DNA of 64,000 nt from Haloarcula litorea. Lineage in GTDB: Archaea > Halobacteriota > Halobacteria > Halobacteriales > Haloarculaceae. The position numbers were made by a program, and so were the translations under genes. Below, one piece after another: positions 9,457-19,600 of the stretch. Each line of letters starts with the position of its first letter. Positions within the stretch are counted from its first letter, which is position 1. Under the pieces are notes generated by a model that was not told the origin of the DNA, made no database searches, and saw only the letters and a list, made by a program, of their open reading frames with translations. Location of the stretch: positions 3,240,794 to 3,304,793 of the forward strand of contig NZ_CP119779.1 in the NCBI RefSeq assembly GCF_029338195.1. Direction: 5' to 3'.

Positions 9457-10677
9457 GGCCAGCGGGACCAGCAGGACGCCCATCGCGTTGGCTCGCCGCG
9501 CGCCGAACCGGGGCGGGAGGTGGCCGACCAGCGTCGCCACACCGAACGCGCCGACGCCGACGGCCCCGGCGAACAGCGCCGAGAGGCCGACCAGCCCACC
9601 GAGCACGGTCACCGAGAGCCACCGGGGGTCGAGCCGACCGACCGTCCGAAGGTACCGGTCGCCGAGCGTGGGGACGAGCAGGGCGGCGACCCCGGCGGCC
9701 ACGGCCGTCGCCGTCAGTAGCGCGGGGACCGCGAGCGGCACGGCCGCGCGGTCGAGCGCGACGAGGACGCCGGTCCGGGCCTCGCCCAGCGCGACGAGCG
9801 CGAACAGGGCGAACACCGCCGTGGCCGTGTTGACGCCGCTGGTCGTGACCACGAACGCCCGCGGCCCGCCGCTCGCGGTCAGCCCGAGCGCGAGCGTCGC
9901 CGCGACGGCGCTGGAGACGCCGGGGAGGTAGCCGACGACGGCACCGCACAGCGTCCCGACGGCGGTCAGGGCCGCCAGCGACCGCGGCGGGGTCGTCACC
10001 TCCGGCCCGGCCTGCGGCGGGACCCCCTCGCCCTCGATGGCCGCCAGCAACACCGGCGCGCCGAACAGTCCCGAGAACAGCGGGACGAGGACGTCCGCGA
10101 CAGGGAGCGCGCTCGACACCCGCGCGTCCAGCAGCAGGTGGCCCAGCCCGCCGCTCGCGGCGAGGGTCAGGACCGCGCCGACGCGCGGTCGGACGCCGCC
10201 CTCGGTCGCGACCAGCAGCGCAGCGATGCCCGCGAGGAACAGCGACAGGTGCGCCGAGACGAACGGGTACACCCGCTGCATCGCCGCGGTGACGGGGACC
10301 GCGAGCGGCGCGGCAAGCAGGACCGCCCCGCCGCTACCGATCGCCGACAGGCGGAGCGCCTCGCGGCCCCGTCCCTCGACGACGAGCCGGTGGCTCGGGA
10401 GCGCGCCGGCGGCCATCGCCGGGTCCGGGACGCCCAGCGCGAGCGCCGGCACCACGTCGAGGAAGGTGTGGGTCACGCCCGCCGCCAGCATCGCCGCCCC
10501 GACGAGGAGCCGCGGCCCCGGAACGTCGCCGGCGACGGCCGCGAGCAGGAGCGCGAGCGTGTTCGCGTGCAAGCCCGGGACGAGGCCGCTGAGCGTCCCG
10601 AGACAGACACCGCCGGCGACGGCGACGAGCAGTCCCGCAACCGCCGACGGCTCCGCCGTCAGTCTGACCGGGAGCAT
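9451..10677 (-). CDS. TctA-family (DUF112) membrane permease
   Basis: 408 residues with about ten hydrophobic segments. The N-terminal GTLSGLVPGLHANTLAL is the glycine/proline motif of TctA-type large permeases, and a second related motif GYLPGVSSAVAATLALG appears in the back half, giving the usual internal repeat. Bacterial TctA works with TctB and a periplasmic TctC in citrate uptake. Neither partner is present here, as in other archaeal DUF112 proteins, so the substrate is unknown. A TATA-like TTCAAGTAAG about 25 bp before the ATG suggests a leaderless transcript. Confidence 0.82.
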   Translation of the reverse strand: MLPVRLTAEPSAVAGLLVAVAGGVCLGTLSGLVPGLHANTLALLLAAVAGDVPGPRLLVGAAMLAAGVTHTFLDVVPALALGVPDPAMAAGALPSHRLVVEGRGREALRLSAIGSGGAVLLAAPLAVPVTAAMQRVYPFVSAHLSLFLAGIAALLVATEGGVRPRVGAVLTLAASGGLGHLLLDARVSSALPVADVLVPLFSGLFGAPVLLAAIEGEGVPPQAGPEVTTPPRSLAALTAVGTLCGAVVGYLPGVSSAVAATLALGLTASGGPRAFVVTTSGVNTATAVFALFALVALGEARTGVLVALDRAAVPLAVPALLTATAVAAGVAALLVPTLGDRYLRTVGRLDPRWLSVTVLGGLVGLSALFAGAVGVGAFGVATLVGHLPPRFGARRANAMGVLLVPLAL

Positions 10678-10811
10678 ACCGGCTCTGGTCGCGGCCCCTT
10701 ACTTGAACGTCGGGACCGCGGGCGGCGGCGGTCAGCGACCGGTAGCGAGCGACGGTCCCGTCGCTGTCGGGCGCAGCGCGCGAAAGAAGTGCTGTCCGAG
10801 TGGCTGCCGCT

Positions 10812-11162
10812 TCAGCCGAAGAGTTCGCCGAGGCCCTCGCCGCTGGCCTCGTCGTCCTCGTCGTCGTCGTCGTCGCCGCCCTCGTCGGCGGCCTCCTCCT
10901 CTTCGGCCTCCTCGTCGTCACCCTCGTCGGCGTCCGCCTCGTCCTCCGCGGGCGCGGCGGCACCGCCGCTGGCGGGGACGGGTGCGGCAGCGGCCTCCTC
11001 GACGGCCTCGCTGATGTCGACGTCCTCGAGGGCCGCGACGAGCGCCTTGACGCGGGACTCCTCGACGTCGACACCGGCGGCTTCGAGCACGTCGGTGAGG
11101 TTGTCTTCGTTGATCTCTTCGCCCGATTCGTTCAGGATGAGTGCAGCGTAAACGTATTCCAT
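10812..11162 (-). CDS. rpl12: Ribosomal protein P1/L12
   Basis: 116 residues. The N-terminal dimerisation domain begins [20 protein letters not shown], followed by an Ala/Pro hinge and a long acidic tail ending [10 protein letters not shown], the conserved factor-binding tip of archaeal/eukaryal P proteins. It forms the ribosomal stalk on L10 and recruits translation GTPases. It is the last gene of the L1-L10-L12 unit, 18 bp after rpl10. The poly-Asp/Glu/Ala region is low-complexity, so antisense ORFs here should be ignored. Confidence 0.97.
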   Translation of the reverse strand: MEYVYAALILNESGEEINEDNLTDVLEAAGVDVEESRVKALVAALEDVDISEAVEEAAAAPVPASGGAAAPAEDEADADEGDDEEAEEEEAADEGGDDDDDEDDEASGEGLGELFG

Positions 11163-11180
11163 TGGTCTGTGGTGTAGTGG

Positions 11181-12221
11181 TTAGAACATCGCTCCGAGCG
11201 CGTCGCCGGCGTCCTCGTCGTCGTCATCGTCGTCCTCGGCCTCTTCGGCCTCGGCTTCGGCGTCGTCGGCGTCGTCCTCGGATGCGGTGTCCTCGGTCTG
11301 GTCGTCGGTCGATTCCTCGGTCTCGGCAGTCTCGACGCCCTGCAGTTCCTCGGGCAGGGCCTCCTCGTCGTCGATCTGTGCCGCGAGCGCGCGGACCTGC
11401 GCGTCGGCCTTGCTCACGAGATCGGGGACGACCTCGGGGTCCTCGATGGCGGCCTGGAGCGCGAGGCTCTTGGCGTCGCCACGGGCCGACTGCAGCATCG
11501 TCGCGACCGTCGTCTCGGTCGGGTAGCCGGCGTTGACCGAGAGGTTGAACGCCTGTCCAGCGGCCGCGCGGATGTCGCTCGCGTACTGGTCGACGTCGAG
11601 TTCGAGCTCGTCGGGTTCGAAGAGGACGCCGTCGGCGAAGACGGCGCGCAGGTCCAGGCCGACCTCCTTGGGCTCGATGCCCAGCTCGTTGAGGACGTTG
11701 GCCAGGTCCTGCGAGACCTCCTCGCCGGCGTCGAGCACGGTCGAGTCGGAGAGGACCTGGATCGACCCCTCCTGGATGCGTGCGTCCGCGCCGACGCCCT
11801 GAAGCTCGCCCACGAACGGACCCGGATCGACGCCGGTGTCACCCTCGGGGATGACGATGTCGTTGGGCGCGATCTCGCCGGCACCGATCGGTGCGGGCGT
11901 CTTCGAGGCCTCCAGTTCCTGGTACAGCGAGAAGGGGTTGCTGTTCGTGCCGATGAGCCCGACCTGGCCGGAGACGTACTCCGTCAGGTCCTCGAGGCCG
12001 TCGTCGACCTCTTCGAGCGCCCGCACCAGCAGGGTGTTCCGGGAGACCCGGAGCTCCGCGGTGCCGTGGAGATCACGGCGCATGTCCTGGAGCTGCCGGG
12101 ACGGGATGCCGGTGATGTCGACGACACCGACGCTCTCGTAGGAGTCGACGATCTCGGCGATGGCGTCGACTTCCTCCTGCTTCCACTGCGGGATGGTCTC
12201 GGTCTTGCGTTCGGCGCTCAT
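11181..12221 (-). CDS. rpl10: Ribosomal protein L10 (P0)
   Basis: 346 residues, the length of archaeal P0. The N-terminal rRNA-binding domain includes [21 protein letters not shown] and [14 protein letters not shown]. The middle carries the archaeal insertion domain, the C-terminal helices bind P1 dimers, and the tail is acidic, ending DALGAMF. It anchors the stalk on 23S rRNA. It starts just after the L1 stop (TGAG then ATG), consistent with one transcript. Confidence 0.97.
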   Translation of the reverse strand: MSAERKTETIPQWKQEEVDAIAEIVDSYESVGVVDITGIPSRQLQDMRRDLHGTAELRVSRNTLLVRALEEVDDGLEDLTEYVSGQVGLIGTNSNPFSLYQELEASKTPAPIGAGEIAPNDIVIPEGDTGVDPGPFVGELQGVGADARIQEGSIQVLSDSTVLDAGEEVSQDLANVLNELGIEPKEVGLDLRAVFADGVLFEPDELELDVDQYASDIRAAAGQAFNLSVNAGYPTETTVATMLQSARGDAKSLALQAAIEDPEVVPDLVSKADAQVRALAAQIDDEEALPEELQGVETAETEESTDDQTEDTASEDDADDAEAEAEEAEDDDDDDEDAGDALGAMF

Positions 12222-12222
12222 C

Positions 12223-12861
12223 TCAGGCCACCTCCACGGCGGGGCCCATCGTCGTCTTCACGAAGACGGAGTCGACGTTGAGCGGCCCCTTCTCCAGGTC
12301 AGCGTGGAGACGGCGGATGATGACGTCGATGTTGTCGGCGATGTCCTCCGCGGACATATCCTCCGCACCGACGCGCGTGTGGAACGTCCGACGCTCCCCA
12401 CTGCGGAGCTGTACGGTGTTCTTCATACGGTTGATGACCTCGACGACGTCGTCGTCGGGGTCGAGCGGTTCCGGCATCTTCCCGCGCGGGCCGAGGACGG
12501 TCCCGAGGTACCGGCCGATGTCCTGCATCATGTCCTGCTCTGCGATGAAGAAGTCGGTGTCATCGGCGAGGTCCTTGGCGGCGTCGTCGTCGCCACCGAG
12601 CTCCTCGAGTTCGTCCTGGCTGAGCACGTCGTCGGCTGCCTCCTCGGCACGGAGGGCTGTCTCGCCCTCGGCGAAGACCACGATGGTGGTCTCCTGTCCG
12701 GTGCCGGCAGGGAGGACGACGGACTCGTCGACGCGGTTCGACGGGTCGTTGAGGTCCAAGTCGCGAAGGTTCACTGCGAGGTCCACCGTCTCGCGGAAGT
12801 TCCGCTCGGGTGCGTCCTCGAGTGCGCGAGAGACTGCGTTCTCTATTTCCTGATCTGCCAT
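12223..12861 (-). CDS. rpl1: Ribosomal protein L1
   Basis: 212 residues, archaeal L1 length. Recognisable parts are the N-terminal [20 protein letters not shown] helix, the central [15 protein letters not shown] motif and the C-terminal [20 protein letters not shown] stretch. It binds 23S rRNA at the E-site stalk and is known in several archaea to repress its own mRNA. It is the first gene of L1-L10-L12, preceded by a strong GGAGGTGA ribosome-binding site. In relatives L11 is transcribed separately just upstream, as here, although a stress gene lies between. Confidence 0.97.
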   Translation of the reverse strand: MADQEIENAVSRALEDAPERNFRETVDLAVNLRDLDLNDPSNRVDESVVLPAGTGQETTIVVFAEGETALRAEEAADDVLSQDELEELGGDDDAAKDLADDTDFFIAEQDMMQDIGRYLGTVLGPRGKMPEPLDPDDDVVEVINRMKNTVQLRSGERRTFHTRVGAEDMSAEDIADNIDVIIRRLHADLEKGPLNVDSVFVKTTMGPAVEVA

Positions 12862-12957
12862 TGTTCACCTCCGTAGTGCGCCAAGTGGGCTGCTACGGGT
12901 CAGTGAAACAGGCGGATGCCTGTCTCGTCTGGGCAGAAGCCGATGCGACACTTAAAG
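12862..12957 (-). promoter_or_regulatory. rpl1 promoter and structured leader
   Basis: A TATA box CTTTAAG (12951-12957) should start transcription near 12930, giving a leader of about 70 nt. The RNA can form ACAGGC-ATCC-GCCTGT (12908-12923) and CCGTAG...CTACGG (12871-12898). The second stem takes up the first bases of the Shine-Dalgarno GGAGGTGA. A leader site resembling the L1 rRNA target is known for this operon in Halobacterium. Whether these stems are that site is inference. Confidence 0.55.
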
Positions 12958-13058
12958 CCGTCGAACCGGCCCGCTGGGCGGGGCAGCGTGCCACGGCGGC
13001 GACGCGGCGAGGATGCAAGCATCACCTTCACCCGTCTCTCGGTGAAAGTACGGGTGGA

Positions 13059-13538
13059 ATGTACGACCGAATCCTCGTTCCGACCGACGGGAGCACACAG
13101 GCGACCAACGCGGTCAAAGCCGGGCTCTCGCTCGCGGCGGAACTCGACGCGACGGTCCACGCGCTGTACGTCGTCGAAGAGTTCGAAGGGCGGATCGTCC
13201 CGATAACCGACGCGGAGGCGGAAAAGAGCGAGGAGTACCACGACCACGGCGAGGAGGTCGTCGGCGAGGTCGCGGCCGCCGCCGAGGCGATGGGCGTCGA
13301 CTGCGTGACCAGCGTCGCCGACGGCGTCGTCCACGAGCAGATCGCCGCCTACGTCGACGACAACGACGTCGACCTGATCGTGATGGGGTCTCGCGGCCGC
13401 TCGAACATCGAGAAGGCCATCATCGGCAGCACGGCCGACAAGGTCATCCGGACCCTCGACGAACCGACGACGGTCGTCCACGAGCCGCCACAGTCGTTCG
13501 AGGGCGTCGACCGCGAGATCCGTCTGGACGGGTGGTAG
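13059..13538 (+). CDS. Universal stress protein (UspA family)
   Basis: 159 residues in one UspA domain. It begins MYDRILVPTDGSTQA and holds the ATP-binding signature G-2x-G-9x-G-S in GSRGRSNIEKAIIGSTADKV (residues about 109-128), so it is probably of the nucleotide-binding class. It is cytoplasmic, dimeric by family precedent, and linked to stress responses. The gene faces away from the ribosomal genes on both sides and sits between rpl11 and rpl1, which are usually direct neighbours in haloarchaea. Confidence 0.93.
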   Translation: MYDRILVPTDGSTQATNAVKAGLSLAAELDATVHALYVVEEFEGRIVPITDAEAEKSEEYHDHGEEVVGEVAAAAEAMGVDCVTSVADGVVHEQIAAYVDDNDVDLIVMGSRGRSNIEKAIIGSTADKVIRTLDEPTTVVHEPPQSFEGVDREIRLDGW

Positions 13539-13691
13539 CCTACGTGGCGGCCGCCTCGACGAACACGCCAGAAACTCACTCCGGTCGTCGCTGCGCCGTC
13601 GCGTCGTCGGTCGCGGCTTACGCCGCGGCCTCCGCCGAGAAGACACCGAAAACTCGCTGCACTCGTTTTCGAGCGTTCACTCCGTCAGCCG

Positions 13692-14180
13692 CTATGCAGC
13701 GGCTCCCTCGGCGAACACGTCGTCGTACTCGCCCTCGTCGATCCGCTCCTTGAACTCGCGGGGGTCGTTGCCCTCGATGGTGACGCCCAGCGACGTGCAG
13801 GTGCCGACGACCTCCTTGGCGGCGTTTTTCAGGTCGTAGGCCAGCAGGTCCGACTGCTTCTGCTCGGCGATCTGCCGGACCTGGTCGACCGAGAGGTCGG
13901 CGACGAACTCCTCGTGGGGTTCGCCGCTGCCGGTCTCGAAGCCGGCCTCGTCCTTGACGAGCTCGGCCGTCGGCGGGACACCGACGTCGATAGTGAACGA
14001 CCCGTCGTCCTCGTACTCGATGGTGACGGGGACCTCGGTGCCGTCGAAGGCCTCCGTCTGGTCGTTGATCTCCTGGACGACTGCCTGCACGTCCACCGGA
14101 GTCGGTCCGAGTTCCGGACCGAGCGGCGGGCCGGGGTCGGCCTGCCCACCGGGGACGAGCACTTCGATAGTTCCAGCCAT
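13692..14180 (-). CDS. rpl11: Ribosomal protein L11
   Basis: 162 residues. The N-terminal domain has the proline-rich PGPPLGPELGPTPVD motif of L11, and the C-terminal domain carries the VVGTCTSLGVTIEG rRNA-binding segment. It binds the GTPase-associated centre of 23S rRNA next to the L10 stalk. It has its own promoter; the TATA box is about 25 bp upstream of the ATG, so the mRNA is probably leaderless. Confidence 0.97.
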   Translation of the reverse strand: MAGTIEVLVPGGQADPGPPLGPELGPTPVDVQAVVQEINDQTEAFDGTEVPVTIEYEDDGSFTIDVGVPPTAELVKDEAGFETGSGEPHEEFVADLSVDQVRQIAEQKQSDLLAYDLKNAAKEVVGTCTSLGVTIEGNDPREFKERIDEGEYDDVFAEGAAA

Positions 14181-14186
14181 ACACGA

Positions 14187-14216
14187 GCAATCCTCCGCGG
14201 CAGTTTAAAGGATTGC
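14187..14216 (-). promoter_or_regulatory. rpl11 promoter inside an inverted repeat
   Basis: TTTAAA at 14204-14209 is the likely TATA box. It lies between perfect 7-bp arms, GCAATCC (14187-14193) and GGATTGC (14210-14216). The arms could bind a regulator that competes with TBP/TFB. The function of the repeat is inference. Confidence 0.5.
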
Positions 14217-14316
14217 GTTTCAACCGCGGGTCCGTGAGTCCGACACACGGCCTCGACCGGTCGAGAGCGGCGACGTTCTCGATCCAGCGGTCTCGCCGCG
14301 GCTCGGCTCGGGGTGG

Positions 14317-14517
14317 TCAGGCGAAACTGACGCCGTTCATCGCCAGAAAGTCACCGGCGTCCTTGATCTCGACGGGCGACCCGATGACGCGGACCTGCTG
14401 TCCCTCGCGACGGACGGTCACGGTGAACCGCGCCTCGAGCTCGTCGCGGATTCCGTCGAGTGCCCCCACCGGGAGGAGTATCTGCGTACTATCGCGGAAC
14501 CGATCCGCATCAGCCAT
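14317..14517 (-). CDS. Small conserved protein, VNG_1110C family
   Basis: 66 residues from the ATG at 14517 (MADADRFRDSTQILLP); a TTG two codons earlier is unlikely. The sequence alternates short strands and helices and ends SPVEIKDAGDFLAMNGVSFA. This matches the haloarchaeal VNG_1110C family as I recall it. There are no metal ligands or catalytic motifs. The role is unknown. It lies alone between rpl11 and the divergent drg gene. Confidence 0.8.
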   Translation of the reverse strand: MADADRFRDSTQILLPVGALDGIRDELEARFTVTVRREGQQVRVIGSPVEIKDAGDFLAMNGVSFA

Positions 14518-14693
14518 CGTCAAGGATTGATAGTGGGGATCGTATAGGTGTATCGAAATCCGGGAGACGGACCCCCGTTCGGCCGCTCAGTGGGGGCGTG
14601 GCGTCGGTCTCGCTCGTGATAGTCGACGACGCCGCTGACCGCTTCGGGGCGGGTGGAAAGTCTTATTCGGTGTGAGGGGCCGACGTACACCTA

Positions 14694-15803
14694 ATGGGGC
14701 TCGAAGAGGAGATCGAGGAACTCGAGGAGGAGATCGCCAACACGCCCTACAACAAGTCGACAGAGGAGCACATCGGCCGCCTGAAGTCCAAGCTCGCCGA
14801 GAAGAAGGAGAAGCTCGAACAGCAGTCCGGCTCCGGCGGCGGGGGCGGGTACGGCGTCGAGAAACACGGCGACGCGACCGTGGCCCTCGTCGGGTTCCCC
14901 AGCATCGGCAAGTCGACGCTGCTGAACGCCCTGACCAACGCCGAGTCCGAGACCGGCTCCTACGAGTTCACGACGCTCGACGTCCACCCCGGGATGCTCA
15001 AGCACAAGGGGGCGAACATCCAGATCCTCGACGTGCCCGGTCTCATCGAGGGCGCGGCCGGCGGCCGCGGTGGCGGCAAGGAGGTCCTCTCCGTCGTCCG
15101 GACCGCCGACCTCGTCGTCTTCCTCGTCTCCGTCTTCGAGATCGAGCAGTACGACCGTCTGCGCGAGGAGCTGTACAAGAACAAGATCCGCCTCGACACC
15201 GAGCCCCCGCGCGTGACGATTCGGAAGAAGGCAAAGGACGGGCTCTCGGTCAACAGCTCCGTCGACCTCGACCTCGACGAGGAGACGGTCAAGAGCGTCC
15301 TCCGCGAGCACGGCTACGTCAACGCCGACGTGACCATCGGCGAGCAGCTCGGCATCGATCGGCTCATCGACGGCGTGATGGACAACCGCGAGTACGTCCC
15401 CTCTATCGTCGCGGTCAACAAGGCCGACCTCATCGAGCCCGACTACCTCCCGACCGTCGAGTCCGAGCTCGAAGCGCGTGACATCGACCCCGACGAGGCC
15501 ATCTTCATCAGCGCCGAGGAGGAGAAGGGGCTGGACAGCCTCACCGAACGGATCTGGGAGGAGCTCGGCCTCATCCGGATCTACATGGACAAGCCCGGCC
15601 GCGGCGTCGACCGCGAAGAGCCGCTCATCCTCCGCGAGGGCGACACCGTCGGCGACGCCTGCGAGAAGCTCGGCGGGAGCTTCGACGAGCGGTTCCGGTT
15701 CGCTCGTGTCAGCGGCCCCAGCGCCAAACACGACGAACAGCAGGTCGGCCGCGACCACGAACTCGCCGACGAGGACGTGCTCCGCATCGTCGCTCGGAAG
15801 TAG
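14694..15803 (+). CDS. drg: DRG-family GTP-binding protein
   Basis: 369 residues. An N-terminal coiled, basic segment (1-50) is followed by a G domain: G1 GFPSIGKS (67-74), G3 DVPGLIEG with the glycine-rich GGRGGGKE loop of Obg/DRG proteins, and G4 NKAD. A C-terminal TGS domain ends GRDHELADEDVLRIVARK. DRG GTPases associate with translating ribosomes. A TATA-like GTCTTATTC sits near 14660. The sequence is full length and intact. Confidence 0.95.
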   Translation: MGLEEEIEELEEEIANTPYNKSTEEHIGRLKSKLAEKKEKLEQQSGSGGGGGYGVEKHGDATVALVGFPSIGKSTLLNALTNAESETGSYEFTTLDVHPGMLKHKGANIQILDVPGLIEGAAGGRGGGKEVLSVVRTADLVVFLVSVFEIEQYDRLREELYKNKIRLDTEPPRVTIRKKAKDGLSVNSSVDLDLDEETVKSVLREHGYVNADVTIGEQLGIDRLIDGVMDNREYVPSIVAVNKADLIEPDYLPTVESELEARDIDPDEAIFISAEEEKGLDSLTERIWEELGLIRIYMDKPGRGVDREEPLILREGDTVGDACEKLGGSFDERFRFARVSGPSAKHDEQQVGRDHELADEDVLRIVARK

Positions 15804-15861
15804 TCCTTCGCGCACACACGCGAGACTACACACTCTTTGTCGTCGGGCACTGGGTGTCGGT

Positions 15862-16308
15862 ATGGCCGCTGGTCCACGCCGCCGCCTCGCCGCCGTCGTC
15901 GCCGCCGGACTCGTCCCGTGGACGGTCCTGCTGGTCCGTGGCGAACTGACGATGCTGTTCACGTTCGGCCTGTTCAACACGAACCCCGCTCACCTGGTCT
16001 CGGTCTACGACTACTTCTTCCGGTTCACCCGGGGCCTGCCGCGGTTCATCGAGGCGTGGGGGAGCGGCGTCGTCCTCTATCTGATCGGCCTGACCAGCGC
16101 CGTCGCCGGCGTCGTCGGTCGCGAGGACCCCCGGATCACCGCCCTCGCCGTCGTCGGGGCCGGCCTCTCGCAGCTCACCGTCGCGCTCGGGTTCCACAGG
16201 CGGATCGGCTACGTCGTGGTCCCCGTCGGGACCGTCGTGCTCCTCGCGGTCGGCTGGTGGTACTACTGGCCGCTGGTCGGGACACCACAGTCGACGCCGG
16301 ACCGATGA
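15862..16308 (+). CDS. Haloarchaeal membrane protein, TIGR04206-like
   Basis: 148 residues with about four hydrophobic segments, including 10-30, 65-85 and 115-135. The N-terminus is basic. The loop FNTNPAHLVSVYDYFFRFT and a terminal WWYYWPL are typical of a haloarchaeal integral membrane family I recall as TIGR04206. There are no catalytic residues and the function is unknown. It starts about 58 bp after drg on the same strand. Confidence 0.7.
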   Translation: MAAGPRRRLAAVVAAGLVPWTVLLVRGELTMLFTFGLFNTNPAHLVSVYDYFFRFTRGLPRFIEAWGSGVVLYLIGLTSAVAGVVGREDPRITALAVVGAGLSQLTVALGFHRRIGYVVVPVGTVVLLAVGWWYYWPLVGTPQSTPDR

Positions 16309-16408
16309 CTCGCCCCCGCGATCGGTGGCACCGGCCGGCGTCCGAGGCGTATGTCACCGGGTGACATTCCCGGCCGTCAGACGATCGTATGACAGCAAAT
16401 TTAGTATA

Positions 16409-16507
16409 ACCACAAAGCGCTTATACCCCAGTGAGAGACGCTAGAAAACCGGATCTCGGGTGTGTGGATATCTCACATCCCGCTCGTCTGACCACAAAGC
16501 ATTTATA
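16409..16507 (+). promoter_or_regulatory. Tandem promoters of the S-layer gene
   Basis: Two near-identical 17-bp boxes lie 82 bp apart: ACCACAAAGCGCTTATA (16409-16425) and ACCACAAAGCATTTATA (16491-16507). Each has an ACAAAGC block at the BRE position and a TATA element. The downstream box is the closer match to the TATA consensus and would start RNA near 16530, leaving a leader of roughly 115 nt. The whole 16309-16645 gap holds no larger gene. Confidence 0.75.
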
Positions 16508-16541
16508 ACATCCGACGTACGTTTGCAGTGTACCCCTACCC

Positions 16542-16631
16542 ATGGCGCCAGAAGTGAGTACACCGGTTTGGTCTGTGCGCGAGGCCGCTCGCGTGCCGAC
16601 CGCGTGGAAAACGGCTGACGCCGCCCGATAG
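16542..16631 (+). CDS. Possible 29-codon upstream ORF in the S-layer leader
   Basis: An ATG at 16542 opens a frame of 29 residues (MAPEVSTPVW..., ending DAAR) that stops with TAG at 16629-16631, 14 bp before the S-layer ATG. It lies wholly inside the predicted leader of the downstream promoter. Translation is unproven. It may be a regulatory leader peptide or chance. Confidence 0.3.
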   Translation: MAPEVSTPVWSVREAARVPTAWKTADAAR

Positions 16632-16645
16632 CAACCAACCAAACT

Positions 16646-19600
16646 ATGACAGATACAAGCGAAAAAATCCGCAGCCTGTTCCTGACAGCGCTGATGGTAT
16701 TCTCCGTCATCGGGGGATCCATCGCGTTCGCTGGGAGTGCAGCCGCTGCGAACAACGGGTCTCTGACTCTCACGCCGAACGATAATGAGGAGGCAGGACC
16801 CACCCAATACGATCACAGTGCAGACCTAGAACTAGACAGTGACCAGTCACTCTATTACGTTGACGTTGACTTCACCAGTGATTCGTCGGCAAATGTCGAC
16901 CTGAGTGATGTCAGCGCTGAGGACATCCAGGTCCAGACCCCTCAGGGTGATCGGACCCAGGCAAGCGACTTCACGGATGTCACGAAGTCTAACGGTGTCC
17001 TTTCGTTCAAGCTGTCGAACTCGATCGACGGCCTGAGCGATGAAGACACCGTGCAGGTCATCGTCGATGATGTCGACAACCCGGTCGCTGCTTCCGGGGG
17101 CTCGACGTATACGTTCGAAGTCTCGTATAGAGACTCTTCGGACAGTCAGTTCGACTCGAACAGTGTTGACTACACGATTTCCAACACTGGTGGCGAGGCC
17201 GGTACGCCGGACATCCGGAAGGCAACGCACTATGTCCCGACCGATGCTCCCAGCGGTGAAGGTAGTATTGAAATCGCCTTTAACGAGGACATTATTGAGG
17301 GCAGCACCGGTGACGAGTCGATCGTCGTCGGCTACGAGAACGGTAGCGAAAGCGACAACCTCGCGGACTCCGCCTCTATCGACGCGGACTCCGGACGGCT
17401 CGTCGTTGATCTGAACGCGGTCATTACAAACGTCCAGAACGTTACTGTCTCTGGCTACGAAGACGAGGCCAGTAACGAGATGGACGAGCAGACCGTTGAC
17501 TTGGTCTTCGCACCGTCGACTGTCGATATGACAAGCGACGGTACTGACGAGCAAGTTGACGATGAAGCCTTCCAGGGTGCGAACGTCGCACTCGAAGGTA
17601 CCGTTAACGACGAGTTCCGTATCCAGGGAGCAGACGACGATAACAGCCAGGTTGACCTCACCCGCGGTTCGGGCACGCACAGTCAGGTTTACGTCCTTGA
17701 TACGGACAACCTCGATACTGGCGACTACGATGTTGAGAACACCGATGTCTCTGACATCGCCAGTGAGAACCAGATCAACCGGACGCTCCGGCTGAACAAC
17801 CTCGGTCTGGAAGTCTCGGCCGACGAGAACACGTTCCAGACTGACGAGAACGTCACCGCCACCGTCGAGTCCAACGCCATCGACCGCGATGTCGATGCCG
17901 AACTCGTCGACTCTAACGGTGACGTCGAAGAAGAGGTCACGGTCCGGATCGACTCCGACGGTAACGCCGAAGCCGACTTCGGCGAAATCGACACCGGTAA
18001 CTACACGGTCAACGCAACCGACGTCAACACGGGCGTCACGGCCACGTCGGACGAGTTCGAAGTCGTCGACGCCGGTGACGCGTCCGTCAGCTTCAACCAG
18101 TCCGTCGTGACCGAGCAGCAGGGTGACATCGTCGAAGTCGTCGTCAACCTGCAGAACACGGACACCGCGACCGTCCAGATCGGTGACTACACCGACGACA
18201 ACTACAACATCACCGGCGAAGTCGAAGACGGTGATGGTGACGGTCAGGTGACCGTCGAGTTCAACAGCTACACCGCTGGTGCCGTCAGCGGCGACGAAGT
18301 CGTCTCTGTCGCTGACAGCGACGACGAGATCACCAACGTCTCCCAGGGCGGCGAGTTCACTGATGTCGCCGGCCGGGATGCTGGTGAGAACCTGCTAGAA
18401 CCGAGCGACTACGACCTGCTGGTCGAAGCCGGCGCGATGACCGGTACCACGGTCGACGACGAGGACGCCGTCGCGACCCTGTCGCTGGCGGAGCGCTCCA
18501 CGGACGCCACCCAGGTCTGGACGGCTCCCGAGGACGACCTCCAGAGCCTCCAGGACGCTGAGGCCTCCGAGGTCTACGACTACATCGCAGCCAACAACCT
18601 GACCCAGGCCGACACGGTCGCGCAGAGCGACACCGTGGTCGTCCAGGTCCAGGCCTCCGGGCTGGAAGGCGCGCTGGCGGCGACCGCTGACGATACCACC
18701 GACGCCTACATCGAGGCGACTGGTGCGTACGACAGCGACAGTACCGCCGATCCGATCCAGTTCCAGTTCGAAGAAGTCACGACCGCTGCGAACGCGGTCC
18801 CCGACACCGTCACCGTCGGTGACCTCGACAGCGACGAGGTCTCCGTCATCTACGACGAGGCCAACGACTCGCACTTCCTGGTCGTCGACAGTGACGGCGT
18901 CACCGACGAGTTCAACGGCCACGAGAGTGGCGACGAGTACGAGGCCAACTTCACGGTCTACGACAACACTGAGCTCAGCGAGGACAACGTCACGGTCAAC
19001 GATACGTTCGCTATCGAGGACCGCGACGCCACGCTGAACGGTGGCAACGACATCGTCGTCCAGTCCGCGACTGGTCAGTCGATCTCCGGCACGACGAACC
19101 TCGCACCCGGTAGCGAGGTCACCGTCCGCATCCGCGACGACGCTGACACGGCCGCGTTCCTGAAGCAGCCCGACGCCACGGTCGGCGTCAACGGCTCCTT
19201 CACGGCGACGGCCGACTTCAGCGACGTCAGCCCGGGCACGAACTTCACGGCCCAGACGCGGATCGGCTCGAGCAACGTTGGCGACTCCGTCGACGGGACG
19301 GTCACGAGCGGTCCGGCCGCCTCCGTCATCATCAGCGATCAGGAGTCCAACGGTGAGACCGTGACGGTCGACAGCGTCACCCTCTCCGAGGGTGGCTTCG
19401 TCGCGATCCACCTGAACAACGCCAGCGGTGACGTGATCGGTGCCTCGGACTACCTCGAATCCGGTACTCACGAGGACGTCGAGATCACGCTGGACAGCGC
19501 TCAGGACGAGGACTTCACTGCGGTCGCGATGCCGCACCTCGACACTGACGACGACCAGACCTACGACTTCCCGGACAACGACGGCCCGTACACGGCTAAC

